From: DASXHZ01 sp036488085 | Lineage (GTDB): Bacteria; Acidobacteriota; Thermoanaerobaculia; Gp7-AA8 | Assembly: GCA_036488085.1 (NCBI GenBank) | Contig: DASXHZ010000064.1 | Location: 1-51,494 of the forward strand | Length of the DNA stretch: 51,494 bases | Direction: 5' to 3' | Shown here: positions 32,009 through 41,090 of the stretch, piece after piece | Position numbering within the stretch: the stretch's first letter is position 1 | Layout of the letters: every line of letters starts with the position of its first letter | Made by a program: the position numbers and the translations under genes | Notes under the pieces: model-generated | What the model was told of the DNA's origin: nothing | The model's database searches: none | Seen by the model: the letters and a program-made list of their open reading frames with translations, nothing else

Positions 32009-32889
32009 CGCGCCCCTCCCTCTTCGCCGGTCACGGCGATGAAGATCTCTTCGAGCGACATGGATGAGACCTCCGCGGCGTCGATGTGCGACGCGGGGTC
32101 GTAATTCGTCACGATCATTTCGGTTCCTGCTCCCCAGGTTCGCACCGCGGCGGTGGCGAGATTGCCGACGGCGGCAGGCCGCGCGGCGGCGAAACGGACG
32201 CGGCGGAAGCGCCCCTTGATCGACTCGAGCTCCTCGTCGACGACGATGCGGCCGTTCACCATCATCGCGACGCGGTCGGCGATCGTCTCGACGCCGGCGA
32301 GATCGTGCGTTGTGATGAAGATCGTCGTGCCGCAGTCGGCGAGCTCCGCGATCACCTCTTCGAAGAGCGACTTGCGCGCGACCACATCCAGGCCGAGGGT
32401 CGGGTCGTCGAGGACCAGAAGCTCGGGCTCGTGTGCCAGCGCCAACGCCACGGTTACCTGCTTTTTCTGTCCCTTCGAGAGATCGCCGAACCGCGCGCGC
32501 TCCGAGACCGAGAAGCGCGCCAGCCGTTCGTCGAAGGCCGCGCGGTTCCAGCGCGGGTACAACGATGCGGAGAAGCGCGCGAGGGCGTCGACACGCATCG
32601 ACGGCGGTGCATCGGCCTCCTCCGACACGACACCGACGCGTTGCATCAGCGTCGTACGGCGCGTCCATGCGTCCTCGCCGAGGAGCGAGACGCTCCCGTT
32701 CTGCGGGCGCTGCTCGCCGAGCATGCAGCGGACGAGCGACGACTTGCCGGCGCCGTTGCGGCCGAGGAGCGCGTAGACGGCACCGCGCGCGACGTTGAGC
32801 GAGACTCGGTCGACCGCGGTCTTGCGGCCGTAGCGGACGGTGACGCCGTCGATGCGAATGGCTTCGCTCGCGTTCATGCTGGTGGTCAT
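32005..32889 (-). CDS. ABC transporter ATP-binding protein
   Basis: 294 aa with Walker A GRNGAGKSS, Q-loop near VGVVSEEADAPP, signature LSKGQKK, Walker B LLVLDDPTLGLD and H-loop TTHD. The C-terminal 70 residues form a small regulatory domain common in drug and bacitracin exporters. It powers the permease encoded just downstream. Its start overlaps the GntR-family repressor stop (ATGA) and its stop overlaps the permease start, so all three are coupled. Confidence 0.93.
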   Translation of the reverse strand: MTTSMNASEAIRIDGVTVRYGRKTAVDRVSLNVARGAVYALLGRNGAGKSSLVRCMLGEQRPQNGSVSLLGEDAWTRRTTLMQRVGVVSEEADAPPSMRVDALARFSASLYPRWNRAAFDERLARFSVSERARFGDLSKGQKKQVTVALALAHEPELLVLDDPTLGLDVVARKSLFEEVIAELADCGTTIFITTHDLAGVETIADRVAMMVNGRIVVDEELESIKGRFRRVRFAAARPAAVGNLATAAVRTWGAGTEMIVTNYDPASHIDAAEVSSMSLEEIFIAVTGEEGGAR

Positions 32890-33281
32890 GCCTTCCTCCG
32901 GTGGTCGCGGACGACACGCTCGTAGCTGCTCTCGAGCTCCGCGGTGGCGTCGTCGAGGGACGCGCCGACCGCGATGGCGACTCCGGCGAGCCGCGTCGCC
33001 GCGTCGCGGAGCATCTCGTTGCGCTCGGAGCGTTTCGGCTGCGTCGGCGAGTCGGCGACGTACGTCCCCTCGCCGCGCTTGACGGTGAGGACGCCCGCGT
33101 CGATGAGATGCTGGTACGCCCGCGCCACGGTGTTGGGGTTTACGCGAACGCTCTTCGCGAGGTCGCGGACGGACGGAACCGCGCTCCCAGGCGAGAGGGT
33201 GCCGAGTGTGATCATGCGCCGGATGCCTTCTTCGATCTGCCGCCAGATGGGGGCGGCGTCCGATGGATTGATGTCGAACAC
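32886..33281 (-). CDS. YtrA-subfamily GntR repressor of the ABC cassette
   Basis: 131 aa. The winged helix is at residues 12-78 (IWRQIEEGIRRMITLGTL; PSVRDLAKSVRVNPNTVARA; RGEGTYVAD), with the short helical C-terminus typical of YtrA. The start is GTG at 33281, inside a perfect operator palindrome and directly downstream of a -35/-10 pair. The mRNA is thus predicted to be leaderless or nearly so, and self-repressed. YtrA-type proteins respond to cell-wall antibiotics in Firmicutes; the signal here is unknown. Confidence 0.9.
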   Translation of the reverse strand: MFDINPSDAAPIWRQIEEGIRRMITLGTLSPGSAVPSVRDLAKSVRVNPNTVARAYQHLIDAGVLTVKRGEGTYVADSPTQPKRSERNEMLRDAATRLAGVAIAVGASLDDATAELESSYERVVRDHRRKA

Positions 33282-33319
33282 TGTATTAGCAAGTTAATAC
33301 AGCGTGACGGTGATGTCAA
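33281..33319 (-). promoter_or_regulatory. Promoter and operator of the YtrA-type ABC operon
   Basis: On the minus strand: -35 TTGACA (33314-33319), 17-base spacer, -10 TAACTT (33291-33296). A perfect palindrome CTGTATTA-N6-TAATACAG (33281-33302) covers the -10 box and touches the GTG start. Repressor binding would block RNA polymerase directly. Confidence 0.75.
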
Positions 33320-33330
33320 GAGCGTGAGTC

Positions 33331-33425
33331 GTGAACCGTTATCCGTTATCCGTTATCCGTGATCCGTGATCCGTCATCCGATCCCGGCTCCATCCCCGGA
33401 CACGGATCGCGTATAACGGATCACG
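33331..33425. repeat. Stutter-word inverted repeat (GTTATCC words)
   Basis: The left arm has CCGTTATC/CGTTATCC words, then GTGATCC words and GTCATCC (33331-33379). The right arm has CACGGATCGC and GTATAACGGATCACG (33401-33425). It lies in the divergent space between the ABC operon promoter and the membrane peptidase gene. Confidence 0.8.
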
Positions 33426-33472
33426 CCCTCCGGGTTACAATTCGCCGCACTTCACCCCATAAGAGGAATCCC

Positions 33473-36136
33473 ATGGCCCACAGGCACTCCCTGCTCCGCG
33501 CGTCTGCGGTCGTGCTGTCGCTCTTCGTCGCGACCGTCCTGACCGCGGAACCTCGCCCCATCTCCCCGGCGGAGCGCGAGGCGGTGCGAATCGCGGCCGA
33601 CTACCTGAGCCGCGGGCCTGCGGCGATCGTCGACAACCTGGCGAGCACCTCTCCCCTGCGGCAGCTCGCCCCGGCCGAGCAACTCGCGGAGATCGAAGCG
33701 CGCCTCGGCCCGATCACCGGCGCGACGTGGGAGCTGCAGACGGTGATGCCGTCGATGGCCGCCAGCAACGCCGTCTTCGGCATCGAGTTCCCGACCGGGG
33801 TCGACGACGCGGCGCAGTTCGAGCTGAAGCAGGAGAACGGCGCGTTCAAGGTCAACGACATCCACGTACTCGCGGAGCGGTCGCTGCGACCGCAATACTT
33901 CCCACCCGAAACCGAACAGCCGAAGCACGAAGATCCGGGGCCGAACCCGATGACGGCGCTCCTGATGACGACTGTCCTTGTTGTGCTGCTCGCCGTCACC
34001 GGGGCGCTCACCATCGGCAGGCAAGCGATGATCGGACGGATCGTGATCGGCGGCGCGGTGGTCCTGGGTGCGCTCGTCATCGGCCGCACGCTGATGATCG
34101 AGCCGAAGCCGGAACCGAAGCCGGTGCAGGCCGTGAAGAAGACCGCACCCTCGTACCTGCGCCTCGCTTCCCTCCTCCCGCTCCGCCGTGCCTCCGCCGG
34201 CCTCGGCGACGTCGATGCCGCCTTCGCACAAGCGCCGCCGGCAGGCGACGTCCGCGACGTCGCGGAGATCTGGAAGGCGCAGGTCGAGATCCAGCAGACG
34301 AAGCTCCCGGAGGCGAAGAAGCGGCTGAAACGCTTCCCGTCGCCGTCGACCATTCCTCTGGCGGAGTTGCTGCGCGCCCGCCTCGCTCAACTCGAAGGCG
34401 ACGAGGCGTTGTCCGCGCTGTCGTACGAATACGCGGTGAACATCGGCCCGGGACGCGACGGGTTGTGGGTCGAGACGGCGCAGGCGCTCGGGCAGCTCGG
34501 CTTCGAGAACCGCGCCATCCGTTACCTGAAAAATCTCGTTCGTATCGGCTCGAGAAAGTCGGACGTCTACTACCTCCTCGCGCTGACGGAGGTCATGGAC
34601 AATCGCGACGAGGCCTCGCGAAAAATCCTGCTCCGCGCCTGGGCCATGAAGCCCGAGCTCCGGAGCGAGCTGGTGAACGTGCGGCTTCTCTGGGCCGCGC
34701 TGCGCAGCCCCGACGTGATGCCGACGATCAGCCTCGCGGCGCCCGATGAGCCGGCATTCGCATCGCCCGACATCGGGAAGCAACCGATCGCCCTGCCAAC
34801 GAATGCGGTGACCCGCGTCAGCGGGACGTTCCTCCACATCAAGGTCGACGGCCAGGAGCTGCTCGTCCCAGGCGGCGCCGCACTCGCGCCGCCGACGTCG
34901 CAGGTCGTCAGCGCCTCAGCGTGGGCGGCGGACGAGGATCAGAAGGCGCTGCGCGATCTCGACGAGCTGATGAAGAACGGCCGCGGAGAGAGCGCGTTCA
35001 CGCAACCGGCGCTCCGCCGGCGCCTGCTCGCGACCGCGAACGCGCTCGCGTCGCACAACCGGTGGCAGGACCTCGTGAAGCTCACCGACGGCATCACGCC
35101 GCGCGCGCCGCAGGTGCCGCCCGACATCATCTTCATGCGCTCGAAGGCGCTGCAACGGTTGCACAGCTCGATCGCCGCGCGCGACGAGCTTTCGGAGCTG
35201 GCGACGAGCGGCATCCTGCAACAGAAACACGACGCGCGTGCCCTCGTGGAGCTCGGGGAGAGCCTCGCCGCGTTCGATCTCTTCGCCCCCGCGCTGAAGA
35301 TGTTCGAGAAGGCGCAGTCGGTGCACAACGACCCGGGACTCGACGACCGGATGCGGCAGATCAGTCTCAACGAGACGCTCGCCACGAAGTCGCAACTGTA
35401 CCAGTCGACGCATTTCGACATCCGCTATCCCGACGACTACCCGCCGCAAGCGGCGAAGCAGATCGCCGACATCGCGGAGGCGGAGCTGATCCGGCTGCAG
35501 GCGGTCGTACCGGCGCCGAATTTCCAGCACGTCACGATCAACATCGTGAAGTGGGAAGACTTCCGCTCGATCTACACCGGCAACGACTTCATCCTCGGTT
35601 TTTATCAAGGAAAGATCACGCTGCCGTTCGGCAACGTCGCCGACTTTCAGCCCGAGATCGTGGCGATCCTGACGCACGAGCTGTGTCATGCGATGATCGC
35701 GGACGCCACGAACGACCAGGCGCCGCGTTGGTTCCACGAGGGGCTCGCGCAACGCGTCGAGATGCGCGACTTCCATCCGAACGCGCTGAACATGTACGAC
35801 GACAACCGGCTGCTCGCCATGAGCCTCCTCGACTCGGTGATGGACGGCTCGCCCGATCCCGACATGATCGGTGAGGCGTACATCGAGGCGCAGACGGTGA
35901 TCCGCTATCTCGAGACGGCATACGGCCCAAAGGCGATCCCGACGATGCTGAACGCGTTCCGCGACGGGGCCACGACGGAGGAAGCGATCCAGAAGGTCGC
36001 GCACACGGACCTCGGCGGTCTCGACATCAAGCTTCGCGCGTGGGGCCGCGGCGGCGCGAAAGTCTTCGCCAACCCGCCGCCGATCCGCTACGACCAGATG
36101 CCGGATAACGACATTACGTGGGCCAAGCCGAGGTGA
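33473..36136 (+). CDS. Membrane-anchored TPR protein with gluzincin (peptidase MA-like) domain
   Basis: 887 aa from the ATG at 33473 (AGAGGA six bases upstream). Residues 1-24 are a signal peptide (or first anchor). Two further hydrophobic helices at about 160-205 (ALLMTTVLVVLLAVTGALTI; IVIGGAVVLGALVIG) bracket a short loop. The middle 400 residues are helical repeats of TPR type (IPLAELLRARLAQLEGDEAL; GLWVETAQALGQLGFENRAI). Zinc-peptidase motif HELCH (735-739) with the downstream Glu of FHEGLAQ (E756) fits the gluzincin/peptidase MA family. It probably acts as an envelope protease or chaperone-like scaffold. The stop overlaps the next start by one base (TGATG). Confidence 0.82.
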   Translation: MAHRHSLLRASAVVLSLFVATVLTAEPRPISPAEREAVRIAADYLSRGPAAIVDNLASTSPLRQLAPAEQLAEIEARLGPITGATWELQTVMPSMAASNAVFGIEFPTGVDDAAQFELKQENGAFKVNDIHVLAERSLRPQYFPPETEQPKHEDPGPNPMTALLMTTVLVVLLAVTGALTIGRQAMIGRIVIGGAVVLGALVIGRTLMIEPKPEPKPVQAVKKTAPSYLRLASLLPLRRASAGLGDVDAAFAQAPPAGDVRDVAEIWKAQVEIQQTKLPEAKKRLKRFPSPSTIPLAELLRARLAQLEGDEALSALSYEYAVNIGPGRDGLWVETAQALGQLGFENRAIRYLKNLVRIGSRKSDVYYLLALTEVMDNRDEASRKILLRAWAMKPELRSELVNVRLLWAALRSPDVMPTISLAAPDEPAFASPDIGKQPIALPTNAVTRVSGTFLHIKVDGQELLVPGGAALAPPTSQVVSASAWAADEDQKALRDLDELMKNGRGESAFTQPALRRRLLATANALASHNRWQDLVKLTDGITPRAPQVPPDIIFMRSKALQRLHSSIAARDELSELATSGILQQKHDARALVELGESLAAFDLFAPALKMFEKAQSVHNDPGLDDRMRQISLNETLATKSQLYQSTHFDIRYPDDYPPQAAKQIADIAEAELIRLQAVVPAPNFQHVTINIVKWEDFRSIYTGNDFILGFYQGKITLPFGNVADFQPEIVAILTHELCHAMIADATNDQAPRWFHEGLAQRVEMRDFHPNALNMYDDNRLLAMSLLDSVMDGSPDPDMIGEAYIEAQTVIRYLETAYGPKAIPTMLNAFRDGATTEEAIQKVAHTDLGGLDIKLRAWGRGGAKVFANPPPIRYDQMPDNDITWAKPR

Positions 36137-36558
36137 TGACGATGATCGACCAAATGCATCTGACGTGGGTAATCGCAATCGTCGCCGCCGGCTTCGCGCA
36201 GTGGCTCGTCTTCGCGGCTCTCGTCGTCATCAAACCGAAGCGATCGAAGACGCCGATCCTGATCAGCAGCGGCGTCCTCTTCGCCGCCTGGATGGCCGCG
36301 TTCCTCCCGCCGCTGCTCGCGGAAGAGACTGCGCGGAAAGCGACCATGCAGGCCGGAACGATCGCCGCGAGAACCCACGGCTCCTGCGCCGGCGTTCAAC
36401 CGAAAGACAGCGCCGCCTCGGTCGCAAAGAAGATCGGCCAGCCGGACGAGAAGCTCAACGACGAAGCCTTCCGTGGCCCCGGCGCCACGACCTGGATCTA
36501 CCGCGACACCCGCTGCGCCGTCCACATCATCGACAACGAAGTCGATTTCGTGGAGTGA
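36136..36558 (+). CDS. Small two-helix membrane protein coupled to the peptidase gene
   Basis: 140 aa. TM helices are at residues about 8-29 (TWVIAIVAAGFAQWLVFAAL) and 41-60 (ILISSGVLFAAWMAAFLPPL). The C-terminal soluble part holds two Cys (GSCAGVQ; RDTRCAVHI) and a SmpA/BamE-like core: DSAASVAKKIGQPDEKLND and TTWIYRDTRCAVHIID resemble the 'kx..lG.Pd....w.Y' pattern. A periplasmic BamE-like fold is plausible but weak. The ATG shares one base with the stop of the peptidase gene. Confidence 0.7.
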   Translation: MTMIDQMHLTWVIAIVAAGFAQWLVFAALVVIKPKRSKTPILISSGVLFAAWMAAFLPPLLAEETARKATMQAGTIAARTHGSCAGVQPKDSAASVAKKIGQPDEKLNDEAFRGPGATTWIYRDTRCAVHIIDNEVDFVE

Positions 36559-36596
36559 TTTTTCGCCGGGGCACGCACGGCCTCACCGTGCTTTTC

Positions 36597-36779
36597 GCGG
36601 AGGCACGGCCCCTCACCCGGCGTCGCTTCGCTCCGCCGCCCTCTCCCAAGGAAGAGGGAGTTGTGGTCTCTTGTTGTCTTGGCCGTCTCCCGGAGAGAGA
36701 GGGAGATGGTGCCCCCCGTCCTTGGCCCTCTCCCTTGGGAGAGGGTGGCCGAAGGCCGGGTGCGGGGGCGTGCCTCCGC
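36597..36779. repeat. Long composite palindromic element before the RND gene 3' end
   Basis: Outer arms of 25 bases (36597-36621 and 36755-36779) match at 23 positions (GCGGAGGCACG... / ...CGTGCCTCCGC). Inside are CCCTCTCCC/GAGGGAG at about 36639-36660 and CCCTCTCCCTTGGGAGAGGG (36727-36746). It fills the space between two convergent genes; no coding frame is credible in it. 'CCCTCTCCC...GGGAGAGGG' repeats of this kind are dispersed in many genomes. Confidence 0.75.
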
Positions 36780-36786
36780 GCAAAAC

Positions 36787-39700
36787 CTAGATCGTCGCCG
36801 GAGCCTCTTCCATCATCGCGTCGTCCTGCTTGGCGCGCTTGCGGGCGCGGGCGCGTTCTTGGATGTCGTCGAAGAGGGAGTAGGCGACCGGCGTGGCCAA
36901 CAACGTTAGAAGCAGCGCGAGGGTCTGGCCGCCGATGATGACGGAGCCGATGGCGCGGTTGGTCGCGGCGCCGGTGCCGCTCGAGGCGACGAGCGGGATC
37001 ATGCCGGCGACGAACGCGAGCGTCGTCATCAGGATTGGCCGTAGTCGGTCGCGATTCGCTTCGCGGATCGCCTCGGCGCGCGGCAGACCGTGTGCTCGGA
37101 GGCCGTTCGTGTGGTCGATCTGCAGGATGCCGTTCTTCTTCACGATGCCGAACAGCACGAGGATGCCGAGCATCGAGAAGATGTTCAGCGACTGATTCAG
37201 CACCAGAATCGAGAAGAGCGCGAACGGAATCGTCAGCGGCAACGCAAGCAGGATCGTGATCGGATGCACCCAGCTCTCGAATTGCGCAGCCAGGATCAGG
37301 TACATGAAGATGATCGACAGCAGGAACGCGAACAGGAAGTTGGCGAAGGCGCGCCCCTGCTCGCGCGAGCGGCCGGTGAACCCGGCGGAGTACTCCGGCG
37401 GCATGTTGAGCTTCGCCGTGTCCTTGACCAGCGCGTCCATGACCGTCTGCGTCGAGTAGCCCGGCGCCATGTTCGCGGTGAGCATGACCTGCCGCTGGCG
37501 TGAAATGCGGTTGACGGTCGACGGTCCCGAGCCTGCCGTCATGTTGACGACGTCGCGGAGCTGCACCGCCCCGCTCTTCGCCGACGGCACCTGCGCCTGC
37601 GAGATGCCTTGCGGATCTTTGCGGAACTCGTGCTCCGCGCGGACGTGCACCTCGTACTGCTCGCCGCCTTCGTAGTAGTCGGTCACCTTGAGACCGCCGA
37701 CGAGAACGTTGAGCGTCGACGCGATGTCCTGCACGCGGACGCCAAGGTCGGCCGCTTTCTCGCGGTCGATGCGGACGCCGAGCTCCGGCTTCCCGGTGAT
37801 GTAGTTCGTATCAGGATCGACGACGCCGATCTTCTTCATCTCATTCAGCCGCGCCAGGAGCACGTCGGAGTAGTGCTCGAGCTTGTTGAGATCGGGTCCG
37901 CCGACCCAATACATGATGTCCGCGTTCACACCGCCGCCGAAGGCGTTGACCGGCGAGACGTTGGTGCGTAGCTGCAGCCGCGCGTACTCCGGCAGGATGT
38001 TCTGGCGAACGTCGGCCATGATCGCGAACTGATCGCGCTTGCGCTTCTCGACCGGCACGAGCTGGACGTAGATCGTGCCGAGGTTCTGCGTGATCTGCGG
38101 ATCGTCGCCGATCGTGACGACCGTCGTCTCGACCTCCGGCATGTGACGGACGCGGTTCGCGATCGACTCCATGATCGTCTGCGTCGTCTGCAGGCTCGAG
38201 CCCTCGGGCGCGCGCGCCTGTACCTGGAACTGCGACTCGTCGTCCTGCGGCAGGAAGTTCTTGTTGACCGCGATGCCGAGGGGACCGATCGAGACCAGCG
38301 CGAGGACCATCGAAACGACGATTACCCACCGGTGCGTCATCGACCAGTCGAGCATGCGTAGGTACGTCGACTCGATGGCGCCGTAGATGCCGTGCTCCCG
38401 TGTGGAGGTCCCGTGGTGCAGGTCTTCGGCACGCAGCCACCGCGACGACATCATCGGCGTCAGCGTGAACGACACGAGCAGCGAGATGGCGATCGCGATC
38501 GCCATCGTTACGCCGAACGAGTTCATGAACCTTCCGACGATTCCGGCCATGAATGCGACCGGGAGGAACACCGCGATCAGCGACAGCGACGTCGCCATCA
38601 CCGCGAGGCCGACCTCCTTCGTCCCCTCCACCGCCGCCTCTTCCGGCTTCATCTTCTTCTCTTCCATGAAGCGGAAAATGTTCTCGAGCACGACCACGGC
38701 GTCGTCGATGACGATGCCGACCGCCAGCGTCAGCGCGAGGAGTGTGATGACGTTCAGCGTGAAGTTCTCGAAGCGCATTGCGGCGAACGTGGCGATGATC
38801 GAGCTCGGGATCGCGACGGCCGAGATGATCGTCGGCCGCGATCGCCGGAAGAAGTAGACCAGCATTCCTATCGCGACGAGCACGCCGGCGACGCGCAGCG
38901 GCACCAGCATCCCGGTCGAGACGTCGTGGAACTTGAAGAGCAGCACGTAGACGCCGAGCGTTGCGGCGACGAGCGACACCGCCGCTTTCAGTTTCGGCGA
39001 CGAGAGGAAGAACCAGACGATGAGCGCGGCGAAGAGAGAGCCGAGGATCAGGTGCTCTTTCACCGCGTCCACCGCGGCGACGATGTAGTCCGACTGGTCG
39101 CGGACGATCTGCATCTTCCACCCGGTCGGGAGGCTCTTCTGGATCTCGGCAATCTGCTCTTTGAGGTGATTGACGACTTCGACCGTGTTCGTCCCCGACT
39201 GCTTGCGGACGTTGAGCACGACCGCGGAGTTGCCGTTGACCGTCGCGACCGACTCGGGCTCGGCGACGCTGTCCTCGATGTGCGCCACGTCGCCGATCTT
39301 CACGGTGTACCCGTTCTTCGACTGGATCGCGACGTTCGCAAATTCGGCCGGGTCGGTGACGCGGCCGTACGTCCGCAGCGTCATGTCGCGCAGTCCCTGC
39401 TCGACTTTGCCGCCGGGGATCTGCACGTTCTGCGTCTGTAGGGCGCTGACGACTTGCGAGGTCGTGAGGCCCATCGCCGTCAGCTTCTCGGTGTCGACGA
39501 CGACGTTGATCTGGCGCGGACGGCCGCCGACGATCAGCACCTGGCCGACGCCGCTGAGCGACTCGAGGCGGCGGCGGAGCTTCTTGTCGGCGAACTCGGT
39601 GATGTCGCGGATCGGCGCGGGGCCGGAGAGCGCGATGCCGAGGACCGGGATCGAGTCGGGATCGAACTTCTGGATGATCGGAGGATCGGCGTCCTTCGGC

Positions 39701-40059
39701 AGGTCGCGCAGGATCGTGTTGACCCTGTCGCGCACTTCCTGTGCCGCGACGTCGGCATCCTTCTCCAGCACGAACTGTACGGTGACCTGCGACACGCCCT
39801 CGGATGAGATCGACTGCAACTGATCGATGCCGCTGATCGTGTTGACCGCCTCCTCGATCTTGTCGCTGATGTCGGTCTCGATCTCCTCCGGCGCCGCGCC
39901 AGTCAGCGTCGTCGAGATGACGATGGTCGGAAAGTCGACCTTCGGGAAACGGTCGACGCCGAGCTGGAGGTACGCGAAGAAGCCGACGACGACCAGCGAG
40001 AGGATGAGGACCGTCGCAAAGATCGGACGGCGGACGCAGATTTCGGATAACTTGTGCAT
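36787..40059 (-). CDS. RND efflux transporter with an extra transmembrane insertion (pump 2)
   Basis: 1090 aa. The AcrB/MdtC-like layout is complete: N-terminal VRRPIFATVLILSLVVVGFF, proton-relay D452/D453 (AVGIVIDDAVVVLEN) and Lys in VLFGIVKKNGILQ. In AcrB the aspartates are residues 407/408. The shift of 45 arises from an insertion at about 353-405 between TM2 and TM3 (SPKLKAAVSLVAATLGVYVL; LVPLRVAGVLVAIGMLVYFF) that looks like two additional helices. Substrate unknown. Last gene of the TetR-TolC-adaptor-RND operon, separated from the adaptor gene by 89 bases carrying a stutter repeat, unlike the coupled upstream genes. Confidence 0.93.
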   Translation of the reverse strand: MHKLSEICVRRPIFATVLILSLVVVGFFAYLQLGVDRFPKVDFPTIVISTTLTGAAPEEIETDISDKIEEAVNTISGIDQLQSISSEGVSQVTVQFVLEKDADVAAQEVRDRVNTILRDLPKDADPPIIQKFDPDSIPVLGIALSGPAPIRDITEFADKKLRRRLESLSGVGQVLIVGGRPRQINVVVDTEKLTAMGLTTSQVVSALQTQNVQIPGGKVEQGLRDMTLRTYGRVTDPAEFANVAIQSKNGYTVKIGDVAHIEDSVAEPESVATVNGNSAVVLNVRKQSGTNTVEVVNHLKEQIAEIQKSLPTGWKMQIVRDQSDYIVAAVDAVKEHLILGSLFAALIVWFFLSSPKLKAAVSLVAATLGVYVLLFKFHDVSTGMLVPLRVAGVLVAIGMLVYFFRRSRPTIISAVAIPSSIIATFAAMRFENFTLNVITLLALTLAVGIVIDDAVVVLENIFRFMEEKKMKPEEAAVEGTKEVGLAVMATSLSLIAVFLPVAFMAGIVGRFMNSFGVTMAIAIAISLLVSFTLTPMMSSRWLRAEDLHHGTSTREHGIYGAIESTYLRMLDWSMTHRWVIVVSMVLALVSIGPLGIAVNKNFLPQDDESQFQVQARAPEGSSLQTTQTIMESIANRVRHMPEVETTVVTIGDDPQITQNLGTIYVQLVPVEKRKRDQFAIMADVRQNILPEYARLQLRTNVSPVNAFGGGVNADIMYWVGGPDLNKLEHYSDVLLARLNEMKKIGVVDPDTNYITGKPELGVRIDREKAADLGVRVQDIASTLNVLVGGLKVTDYYEGGEQYEVHVRAEHEFRKDPQGISQAQVPSAKSGAVQLRDVVNMTAGSGPSTVNRISRQRQVMLTANMAPGYSTQTVMDALVKDTAKLNMPPEYSAGFTGRSREQGRAFANFLFAFLLSIIFMYLILAAQFESWVHPITILLALPLTIPFALFSILVLNQSLNIFSMLGILVLFGIVKKNGILQIDHTNGLRAHGLPRAEAIREANRDRLRPILMTTLAFVAGMIPLVASSGTGAATNRAIGSVIIGGQTLALLLTLLATPVAYSLFDDIQERARARKRAKQDDAMMEEAPATI

Positions 40060-40078
40060 AGCTTCTCAGTTGCCTGTC

Positions 40079-40142
40079 ATCGGTTATCGGTTATCCGTTA
40101 TCAGTTATCGGTTCGGCTTTGATAATCGATAACGGATAACGG
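40079..40142. repeat. Stutter-word inverted repeat inside the pump 2 operon
   Basis: Left arm words ATCGGTT, ATCGGTT, ATCCGTT, ATCAGTT, ATCGGTT (40079-40113); right arm GATAATCGATAACGGATAAC (40121-40140). It lies between the adaptor and RND genes of one operon, so the mRNA contains it as a hairpin. This would tune relative expression of the two components. Confidence 0.8.
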
Positions 40143-40148
40143 CGCGCT

Positions 40149-41090
40149 CTAGCGCGCATTCATCTCCACTCGCGCGAACAGACCCGGCTTCAGCTTCCCA
40201 TCACGATTCGCGAATTCAGTCTCGACCAGGAACGAGCGCGTGGCGGAGTCGACGACGCCGCCGACGGTCGTCACCTTTCCTTCGAAAAGCTGATTCGGAT
40301 ACGGATCGACGGTTGCCTTCACCGGATCGCCGGCGTGCACCGACGCGAGGTAGCGCTCCGGCACTTTGAAGCGGAGCTTGAGCGGCGAGAGCTGGACGAT
40401 CACCGCGGCGACGCTGTTGTCGCCGAGGCGCTCGCCGACGTCGGCGCGCTTCTCGGCGACGACGCCGTCCACGGGTGAACGCAGCGTGGCGTCGTCGATC
40501 TGTTGCCGGAGGAGCGCCGCCTGTGCGACCGCGCTCTGCCGCATCGCAACCGCCTGGTCGTACGCGGACTGCGAGCGATCGAACGTCGCGCGCGGAATCG
40601 AGTCCTTGGCGATGAGCTCTTTCTTGCGCCCGAGATCGTTCCGCGCGTCGTCCTCCGCCGCCTTCGCGCGCGCGGTGTCGGCGTTGGCGCGGTCGAGGTT
40701 CAGCCTGAGGTAGTCGGTCTCGAGCTGCAGCACCGGCTGCCCTTTCGTGACGCGCGACCCTTCGTCGACAAACATCTTGGCGACGCGCCCCGGCGTCTTC
40801 ACCGCGAGCTCGGATCGAACCGGCGACACGAACTCTCCCGTCGCCACGATCACCCCATTCGTCTCGGACGCGACGCCACCCGTGTTCGCAGCCGTGCTCT
40901 GTGTAGCGCCGCCGACCTCGGCGGCGGTCGTCGTGCCGGCGGTCGTCGTCGCCGCCGCAGCCACACTCTGCACATCCTTCGGTAACTCAGGCGCCGGCTT
41001 GTTCGTATCCGTCGCCGCGGACGTTGCCTTCTTGCACGCAACGCACGCGACGAGTGCAACGAGAGTGAGGACGAGAATCGATCGCTTCAT
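40149..41090 (-). CDS. Periplasmic adaptor (membrane-fusion) lipoprotein (pump 2)
   Basis: 313 aa. Signal peptide with lipobox (VALVACVAC; acylated Cys at about 16 or 19). A Thr/Ala-rich linker (residues 25-75) precedes the barrel-sandwich domain (VATGEFVSPVRSELAVKTPG), a helical hairpin and the beta-barrel (LRSPVDGVVAEKRADVGERL; GKLKPGLFARVEM). It ends right after the beta-barrel without a membrane-proximal domain, hence shorter than the pump 1 adaptor (379 aa). The ATG overlaps the TolC-type gene stop. Confidence 0.9.
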   Translation of the reverse strand: MKRSILVLTLVALVACVACKKATSAATDTNKPAPELPKDVQSVAAAATTTAGTTTAAEVGGATQSTAANTGGVASETNGVIVATGEFVSPVRSELAVKTPGRVAKMFVDEGSRVTKGQPVLQLETDYLRLNLDRANADTARAKAAEDDARNDLGRKKELIAKDSIPRATFDRSQSAYDQAVAMRQSAVAQAALLRQQIDDATLRSPVDGVVAEKRADVGERLGDNSVAAVIVQLSPLKLRFKVPERYLASVHAGDPVKATVDPYPNQLFEGKVTTVGGVVDSATRSFLVETEFANRDGKLKPGLFARVEMNAR

